Shown here piece by piece: positions 51,298 to 56,298 of a stretch of 56,298 bases of DNA; the stretch's first letter is position 1; each line of letters opens with the position of its first letter. The DNA is taken from assembly GCA_030447785.1 (NCBI GenBank), contig JAUJOF010000001.1, positions 290,293 through 346,590 on the forward strand, given 5' to 3'. The notes under the pieces were generated by a model. The model worked only from the letters and a program-made list of their open reading frames with translations, ran no database searches and was not told where the DNA came from. This DNA comes from Solirubrobacteraceae bacterium. Lineage in GTDB: Bacteria; Actinomycetota; Thermoleophilia; Solirubrobacterales; Solirubrobacteraceae. Made by a program: the position numbers and the translations under genes.

Positions 51298-53081
51298 AGC
51301 TGGGAGCACGCGACGCGGGCCAGGGCGCCGCCGCGCTCGAGGCGGGCCTGGGCGTCGGGGCGGCCTGGAGGCCCCGGCCCGGACGCGCGCGCCGCTGGGC
51401 GCTGGGCGCCGGGGCTCTCGGTCTCCTCGTGGGGGCCGCTCTGGCGGTCGTCGAGGCGCTGGGCGAGGTCAACGCCGGCGGCTGGCCGCTGGCGGCTCGC
51501 TTCTTCGCCGCGGTCGTCGAGCCGCGCCTGGATGCCGCCTTTCTCGAGGTGGTGACCTCCGCCGCGCTGACCACCCTGGCCTACGCGGTTCTGGGGACCG
51601 TGCTGGCGCTGGTGCTCGGGCTCACTGCCGGGCCGCTGCTGGCGCAGGCCGGCTGGGAGGCCGGGGGACGGCGCCCGCCGCGGGCGATCCGCGGCGCGTG
51701 GGTGGTGGCGCGGGGCGCGCTGGCGCTGCCCCGCGGTGTCCACGAGGTCGTGTGGGCCCTGGTCCTGCTGGCGATCCTGGGCCTCGACCCGCTCGTCGCC
51801 GTGCTGGCCATCGGCCTGCCCTACGGCGCCGTGACCGCCAAGGTGACGGCCGACCTGCTCGACGAGGCGCCGCGGGCGCCCATGACCGCCCTGCTGACCG
51901 CCGGCGCCAGCCGCCCGGTCGCCCTCCTGCACGGCCTCGTCCCCGCGGCCCTGGGCGACCTGGTGGCCTACGCCTTCTACCGCTTCGAGTGCTCGCTGCG
52001 GGCGGCGGCCATCCTGGGCATCGTCGGTGCCGGCGGGCTGGGCTTCCAGCTCGCGCTGAGCTTCCAGGCGCTGCGCTACGGGGAGATGTGGACGATCATC
52101 GCCGCCCTCGTGGTGCTGGCCGCGGCGGTCGAGGGGTGGAGCGGGGCGGTTCGTCGCCGTCTGGGCGCCGAGCGGCGCGCCGGTTGTGCCCCGGAGGACG
52201 GCTCGGCCCCGCTGGCCGGTCCCCATCCCCCGCAGATCGCTCCTGCCGCGCGCCCGGGCCCGCCGGCGCGTCCGGGCCGCGACCCGGTGGTGGTCGGTTC
52301 ACTGGTCCTCGTCGGCGTGCTCGCCGTGGGGTCGGCCTGGTGGCTGGCGGTGGATCTGTCGACGCTGTGGGCGTCGCGCACCCTCTCGCTCTTCGGCCAG
52401 GCGCTCGCCGACGCCTGGCCGCCCGACTTCGCCGGGGCGGGAGGGACGGCGCTGCTCGGCCAGGCGGTGACCACGCTGGCCATGGCCGCCCTGGGCGCGG
52501 GACTGGCCTTCGTGCTCGCCCTCGGCCTGGTCGTCCCGGGGGCCGCGGCGCTGCACCTGCGCCCGTCCGCGCGCGGAGGGCGGGTGCGCCGCACGCTGGG
52601 CCGCCTGCCGCGCGGGTTGCTGAGCGCTCCGTTGCTGATGCTGCGCGCGGTCCCTCCTCCGGTGTGGGCGTTCGTGCTTCTGCTCGTGCTCTTTCCCGGG
52701 GTCCTGCCCGGTGCCGTGGCGCTGGCCCTCTACAACCTCGGGGTGCTCGGGCGCCTGTTCGCCGAGGCCGTCGAGGAGGTCGACGAGCGGCCGCTGCGCG
52801 CGCTCGAGGGCGTGGGCGCCACCCGGGCGCAGGTAATCGTCTGCGGGCTCGTGCCCGCGGCGCTCACGCGCTTTGCCGCACACGGCCTCGAACGCTGGGA
52901 GATGGCGATCCGCGACACGGTGGTGGTGGGGCTGGTCGGGGCGGGCGGCCTGGGTCTCGCGCTCGACGGCCAGCTCGCCAGCTTCGCCTTCGGAGCGGTC
53001 GCGGCCACCCTCCTCGTCCTCCTCGCGCTGACCTTTGCGGTCGATCTCGCGGGCACCGCGCTGCGACGCGCGCTGCGCTGA
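51294..53081 (+). CDS. Fused double permease of the ABC importer (PhnE-like)
   Basis: 595 residues from GTG 51294. Two BPD-transport modules are joined: one of about 300 residues ending IVGAGGLGFQLALSFQALRY, and, after a Pro/Ala-rich linker (about 300-330), a second of about 260 residues with LYNLGVLGRLFAEAVEEVDE, then VVGLVGAGGLGLALDGQLAS. The G-AGG-LG segments are the EAA/coupling-type region of this family. One chain thus supplies both membrane halves. Overlaps the ATPase gene (GTGA). Intact. Confidence 0.9.
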   Translation: MKLGARDAGQGAAALEAGLGVGAAWRPRPGRARRWALGAGALGLLVGAALAVVEALGEVNAGGWPLAARFFAAVVEPRLDAAFLEVVTSAALTTLAYAVLGTVLALVLGLTAGPLLAQAGWEAGGRRPPRAIRGAWVVARGALALPRGVHEVVWALVLLAILGLDPLVAVLAIGLPYGAVTAKVTADLLDEAPRAPMTALLTAGASRPVALLHGLVPAALGDLVAYAFYRFECSLRAAAILGIVGAGGLGFQLALSFQALRYGEMWTIIAALVVLAAAVEGWSGAVRRRLGAERRAGCAPEDGSAPLAGPHPPQIAPAARPGPPARPGRDPVVVGSLVLVGVLAVGSAWWLAVDLSTLWASRTLSLFGQALADAWPPDFAGAGGTALLGQAVTTLAMAALGAGLAFVLALGLVVPGAAALHLRPSARGGRVRRTLGRLPRGLLSAPLLMLRAVPPPVWAFVLLLVLFPGVLPGAVALALYNLGVLGRLFAEAVEEVDERPLRALEGVGATRAQVIVCGLVPAALTRFAAHGLERWEMAIRDTVVVGLVGAGGLGLALDGQLASFAFGAVAATLLVLLALTFAVDLAGTALRRALR

Positions 53082-53140
53082 CGCCGGGCTCTGGAGGGAC
53101 TCGAGTCGTGTTCCGCATCCGGCGTGGGTCACACGCAACT

Positions 53141-53749
53141 CTACGAGCTGCGCAGCCGGCCGATGCCGGGCACGAACCGTCCGACGCGGGCGGCGTAGTG
53201 CGCGTAGCGCTCACCGTGGACGCGCAGCAGATGAGGCTCCTCGACCCCCCGAGTCTGCAGCTCGAGAGCGAGGACGGACGCCAGGACCGCCACCAATCCG
53301 ACCACGGTCGGCGCGAGCAGGCCCGCGCCGAAGGCGGTGGCGATGATCGTCGTGTACACGGGGTTGCGCACAAGCGAGAACGGTCCGTCGACGACGAGCT
53401 CGCCAGGGTCCCGAGGATCGATACCCGTCCGCCACGCGCTGCCCATCGTGCGCTGGGCCGCACCTGCGAGCAGCGCCGAGAGAGCGAACACCGCGACGCC
53501 CAGCGTGTGCGCCGGAGCACCGTCGAGGGCAGCGATCGGCTCGGTCAGGCCGCTCAGCGCCAGGATCGGTGATCCGAGCACGAGTGCCAGCGCGGCGACG
53601 CAGAGCAGGTCGGCGAGGCGCTCGGTCGAGCCCTTCGCACGGGGGTCGACCCACCCCGTCTCCCCGGTCCGCGCGTACAGCACGAGGGACCGGACGCCGA
53701 AGACGAGCGTCAGGTAGGCCAGGCAGAGTGCGAGGGCCAGTCCCGGCAC
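53141..53749 (-). CDS. Isoprenylcysteine carboxyl methyltransferase-family membrane protein
   Basis: 202 residues from ATG 53749. Several hydrophobic helices: ALALCLAYLTLVFGVRSLVL, LLCVAALALVLGSPILAL, TLGVAVFALSALLAG. The C-terminal part has FSLVRNPVYTTIIATAFGAG with the conserved RNPxY, then LLRVHGERYAHYAARVGRFV, the ICMT/phospholipid methyltransferase signature. The role in prokaryotes is unclear. It lies downstream of, and convergent with, the importer operon. Intact. Confidence 0.83.
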   Translation of the reverse strand: MPGLALALCLAYLTLVFGVRSLVLYARTGETGWVDPRAKGSTERLADLLCVAALALVLGSPILALSGLTEPIAALDGAPAHTLGVAVFALSALLAGAAQRTMGSAWRTGIDPRDPGELVVDGPFSLVRNPVYTTIIATAFGAGLLAPTVVGLVAVLASVLALELQTRGVEEPHLLRVHGERYAHYAARVGRFVPGIGRLRSS

Positions 53750-53766
53750 GTCGAGTCGGCGCCGTC

Positions 53767-53907
53767 TCAGCCGGCCGTGGCCGCGCTGTCCTGCCCGCGG
53801 CCCCGCCTGCTACCGAGTCCGACGGCGCCCACGACCAGGTTGACCAGGCCGACGAGCCCGGCCAGGACGACGTAGTAGACGAGTTGCTGAGTGGGTTCTT
53901 CGGTCAT
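53767..53907 (-). CDS. Small single-TM membrane protein
   Basis: 46 residues from ATG 53907; the frame is open further upstream, but that part overlaps the opposite-strand lipoprotein's leader. One helix, LVYYVVLAGLVGLVNLVVGA, is followed by a basic, Gly-rich tail. No family known. It precedes the ICMT-like gene by 17 bases on the same strand and may be co-expressed with it. Confidence 0.5.
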   Translation of the reverse strand: MTEEPTQQLVYYVVLAGLVGLVNLVVGAVGLGSRRGRGQDSAATAG

Positions 53908-53974
53908 GATCAACCAGCATGCCAGCAGGGCCCTCAGACGATTCGCCTGCCGGTGCTCGGGGAAGAACCGCGCC

Positions 53975-55012
53975 GTGGCGCGCTGGCTCCTCCCGATCAT
54001 CCCCCTGGGTGTGATAGTCGTCTTGGCCCTCGCCTCGTGCGGCGGGGGCGGCGGGGGAGGCGGTGGCGGGTCGGCGCCTGCCCCGGTAGAGCTGCCCTAC
54101 CCGCCCAAGGCTGCCGAGCCGGCGTCCTCTCCGCCGCTCGAGCAGCGCCCGGCCGGACGTGTGGTGAGCATCGGCGGTCCGGCCGAGGGGATCGCTGCGG
54201 ACGGTCAGACGGGGTTGATCGCCGTCGCGCGCAAGGACCAGCCGCAGCTTGCGCTGGTCGATGCCGGCTCGGGCGAGGTGCGCGAGCGCACACCCCTTCC
54301 GGCGGGCGCGCGCCACCTGGAGATCGCCCAGCCGGGCGGGCCGGTGCTCGTGCCCGCCGAGGACGCCGACGCGCTCGTGCAGGTCTCGCTTCCCGATGGA
54401 GCCATAACGCAGACGACACCGGTCGGGGACTTCCCCCACGATGCCGCCTTCGTCGATGGGCGCGCGTATACCGCCGACGAGTTTGGCTCGACGGTCACCG
54501 CCGTCGAGAACGGCCGACGTGTGGGCCAGGCGCCGGTCGATGTGCAGCCGGGGAACATCGTCCCCGTGGGCGAGGAGCTGGCCGTCGTCTCTGTGCGCGC
54601 CTACACCCTCACGCTTTTGGATCCGATGACGCTGCGCGGCGACGGCTCGCAGTTCACCGGCAGCGGCCCCACCCACGCCGCCGTCGACGCCGACGGGCGC
54701 ATCTACGTGACCGACACGCGCGGCGACGCCCTCAGCGTCTTCGCCAGCCGCCCCGACCTGAAGTTCATCGCTCGCGTTCCCCTGCCCGGCGGCGCGCCGC
54801 TGGGCCTCGAGGTCGACCGCCGTCGTGGCCGGGTCTGGGTCAGCCTCACCGGCACGAACCAGCTGCTGGAGTTCGAGGCCTCCGACAACCCGCGCCGCCT
54901 GCGCACGCTGCCGACGGTCCGCCAGCCCAACTCGCTGACCGTCGACGAGAGCACCGGCCGCGTCGCTGTCGCCTCCGCCAGCGACGACGCCCTGCAGTTC
55001 GTCGGGCCCTGA
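53975..55012 (+). CDS. YncE-like beta-propeller lipoprotein
   Basis: 345 residues from GTG 53975, selected for a GGGGAAGA site nine bases upstream; the frame opens at 53891. A hydrophobic stretch ends in LALASCGGG, a lipobox, then a glycine run and a Pro-rich spacer. The rest is a beta-propeller of repeated blades, e.g. GIAADGQTGLIAVARKDQPQ, HAAVDADGRIYVTDTRGDAL and NSLTVDESTGRVAVASAS. Likely an extracytoplasmic binding or scaffold protein. Divergent from the small TM gene. Confidence 0.82.
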   Translation: MARWLLPIIPLGVIVVLALASCGGGGGGGGGGSAPAPVELPYPPKAAEPASSPPLEQRPAGRVVSIGGPAEGIAADGQTGLIAVARKDQPQLALVDAGSGEVRERTPLPAGARHLEIAQPGGPVLVPAEDADALVQVSLPDGAITQTTPVGDFPHDAAFVDGRAYTADEFGSTVTAVENGRRVGQAPVDVQPGNIVPVGEELAVVSVRAYTLTLLDPMTLRGDGSQFTGSGPTHAAVDADGRIYVTDTRGDALSVFASRPDLKFIARVPLPGGAPLGLEVDRRRGRVWVSLTGTNQLLEFEASDNPRRLRTLPTVRQPNSLTVDESTGRVAVASASDDALQFVGP

Positions 55013-55090
55013 TCGCGGCCGGGAGGCTCAGAGCCAGCTCGAGGCGCTCGTCGCCCACGCTCGTAGGGTGGCCGAGCCGATCGCGGCAGA

Positions 55091-55711
55091 ATGCACGTCA
55101 TGACGGCGCCGGAGTCCCCAGCCAGCTTCTGGAACCGCCGCTATCAAGACGTCGAGCGCCTCTGGTCGACCGAACCCAACGCCATCCTCGTCGAGTCTGC
55201 GGACGAGCTCCAGCCGGGACGCGCGCTCGACCTCGGCGCCGGCGAGGGCCGCAACGCGGTCTGGCTGGCCAGGCGCGGCTGGCGCGTCAGCGCTCTCGAC
55301 GTCTCGAGCGCGGGGCTGGCGAGGGCCGCACGGCGCGCGGCTGGGGAAGGCCTGGAGCTCGAATGCGTCGAGGCGGACTGGCGCGAGTACCGGCCGGCCG
55401 CTTCATTCGACCTCGTGGTCATCAGCTTCATGCACCCCGCGCCTGAGGAGCGCGCTTCCATGTTCGCGTCCGCTCGGGAAGGCCTGGTGCCTGGCGGGCA
55501 CCTGTTCGTCGTCGGCGTCGACCTCGCCGAGCATGGGCGCCGGGGTCCACCGGACGCGGACCGGCTGTACACGCCCGAGCGGATGCGTCGCGCACTGCAG
55601 GGATTCGAGCTGCTGCGCTGTGAGTCAGTGGGCTATGAGGGGGAGAGCAAGGAGGGACGCCGACCGGTTGTGGATGTCGTCGCGATCGCAAAGCGGCCCG
55701 CATCAGGCTGA
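55091..55711 (+). CDS. Class I SAM-dependent methyltransferase
   Basis: 206 residues from ATG 55091 (ATG 55100 is also possible). RALDLGAGEGRNAVWLARRG near residue 45 is motif I; VSALDVSSAGLARAARRA gives motif II; ASFDLVVISFMHPAPEERAS contains motif IV, and GGHLFVVGVDL follows. The start FWNRRYQDVERLWSTEPN is typical of tellurite-resistance/thiopurine-like methyltransferases. Substrate unknown. Stands alone between the propeller and VKOR genes. Intact. Confidence 0.87.
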   Translation: MHVMTAPESPASFWNRRYQDVERLWSTEPNAILVESADELQPGRALDLGAGEGRNAVWLARRGWRVSALDVSSAGLARAARRAAGEGLELECVEADWREYRPAASFDLVVISFMHPAPEERASMFASAREGLVPGGHLFVVGVDLAEHGRRGPPDADRLYTPERMRRALQGFELLRCESVGYEGESKEGRRPVVDVVAIAKRPASG

Positions 55712-55774
55712 GGGCTCATCACCCGAGACCGTGACCGCAGTCAACGCCAGCAGCATTCCGAAGTCGACCGCGCC

Positions 55775-56298
55775 TCAAGCGCGCAGCTTTCGCCAAGCCT
55801 CCCCGGCCTCGGGCAGCGCCTGGGGCAGCGCCGCCCACGTCGCCGCACTGGCGAGGAGACAGTAGAAGCACACTGCACGGTGCTTGGTGATCTGCTCGGC
55901 GGTCAGCCATGCCGCTCCCGCGGCGTCGCCCGCGATCTTGGCTGCGGCGAGCAGCGGGATGATCGGCTGGTCCTTGGCCCGGTCGGCGGCGCCCATGCCG
56001 ATGAGCGCGAGCGTCGCGCCGTAGCTCGCGAGCGCCAGGGCTGCGTCGGGGGTCTCGAGGCTCTCGTACGCCTCCCCGGAGGCGTCGACCTTGTCGGAGT
56101 CCACGCCGGGCAGCGGCGGGTCGGGGAGGTGGCGCAGGATGCCGGTCTGGTAGAGCAGGATCACGCCCATGCTGCCCGCGGCGCCGAGCATGAGCCCGGT
56201 CTGCCGGCGGCGGCGGGTCAGGTGGGCCGAGACCCGGCGGCGCAGGTCGTCGCTGATCCGCTCGGCGCGCTCGGAGCTCGAGCGGCCGACGCCGCCGG
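55775..56298 (-). CDS. Vitamin K epoxide reductase-family protein; 5' end outside window
   Basis: The frame is open from the right edge to the stop at 55775, about 174 codons, with no convincing start inside the window (ATG 56191 gives only 138). Upstream of it, ERISDDLRRRVSAHLTRRRR reads as real protein. Hydrophobic helices and SMGVILLYQTGILRHLPDPP, TKHRAVCFYCLLASAATWAA (a CxxC pair, the likely redox centre) fit the actinobacterial VKOR type. It may re-oxidise thiols outside the cell via quinone. I assume a partial gene. Confidence 0.78.
   Translation of the reverse strand, partial: GGVGRSSSERAERISDDLRRRVSAHLTRRRRQTGLMLGAAGSMGVILLYQTGILRHLPDPPLPGVDSDKVDASGEAYESLETPDAALALASYGATLALIGMGAADRAKDQPIIPLLAAAKIAGDAAGAAWLTAEQITKHRAVCFYCLLASAATWAALPQALPEAGEAWRKLRA

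Noticed and set aside
1-56298. CRISPR arrays, tRNA or rRNA genes
   Set aside because: No regularly spaced repeats and no tRNA-like cloverleaf or rRNA-like sequence noticed on reading both strands.

Overview
The window is very GC-rich DNA with actinobacterial traits: CobG/CobF-type (aerobic) cobalamin synthesis, a fused cobIJ, a CobN plus ChlI/ChlD-type cobaltochelatase, DUF4235 and DUF2243 proteins, and many GTG starts with ATGA or GTGA overlaps. I infer an actinomycete in the broad sense, possibly of the Thermoleophilia/Solirubrobacterales type. No rRNA, tRNA or CRISPR array is visible.

Layout. 1-5.5 kb: a glycosyltransferase-methyltransferase fusion cut by the left edge, small membrane and hypothetical proteins, a Crp/Fnr regulator, a secreted trypsin-like protease, a DUF2243 membrane protein and a nucleotidyltransferase with a short coupled partner. 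5.67-12.7 kb (+): a cobalamin riboswitch followed by a tightly coupled operon, cbtB-cbtA-cobQ-cobT-cobG-cobH-cobIJ. 12.7-31.9 kb: an accessory stretch with a secreted phospholipase A2, gene remnants (APH kinases, ABC ATPase, a helicase-like piece), VOC and HhH-GPD proteins, two vapBC-type modules, pyruvate carboxylase carrying an internal tandem duplication, an M16-like peptidase, a DUF4926/DUF6883 pair, a complete IS21 element, several hypotheticals and a wHTH-deaminase. 31.9-42.5 kb (-): the second cobalamin operon, cobN-chlID-cobB-cobL-cobM-cobF-cobK, convergent with the first. 42.7-56.3 kb: ordinary chromosomal genes, including nitronate monooxygenase, rhomboid, MetE-like methyltransferase, DoxX, CMD protein, radical SAM, a three-gene ABC importer of the putative selenate/phosphonate type, ICMT-like protein, beta-propeller lipoprotein, methyltransferase and a VKOR-family protein cut by the right edge.

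How it works together. The two convergent operons supply cobalt (CbtAB), most corrin-ring methylation and contraction steps (CobI, G, J, M, F, K, L, H), a,c-diamide formation (CobB), cobalt insertion (CobN + ChlID), late amidation (CobQ) and nucleotide-loop activation (CobT). CobA, CobO, CobC/D-type, CobU/P and CobS are not in the window.

A striking property is that many genes between about 8.1 and 36.3 kb continue in another frame after what looks like a single missing base, often beside a homopolymer. The first 8 kb and the last 18 kb look nearly free of this. I describe such genes as frame-broken; the sequence alone cannot separate uncorrected sequencing error from real decay.
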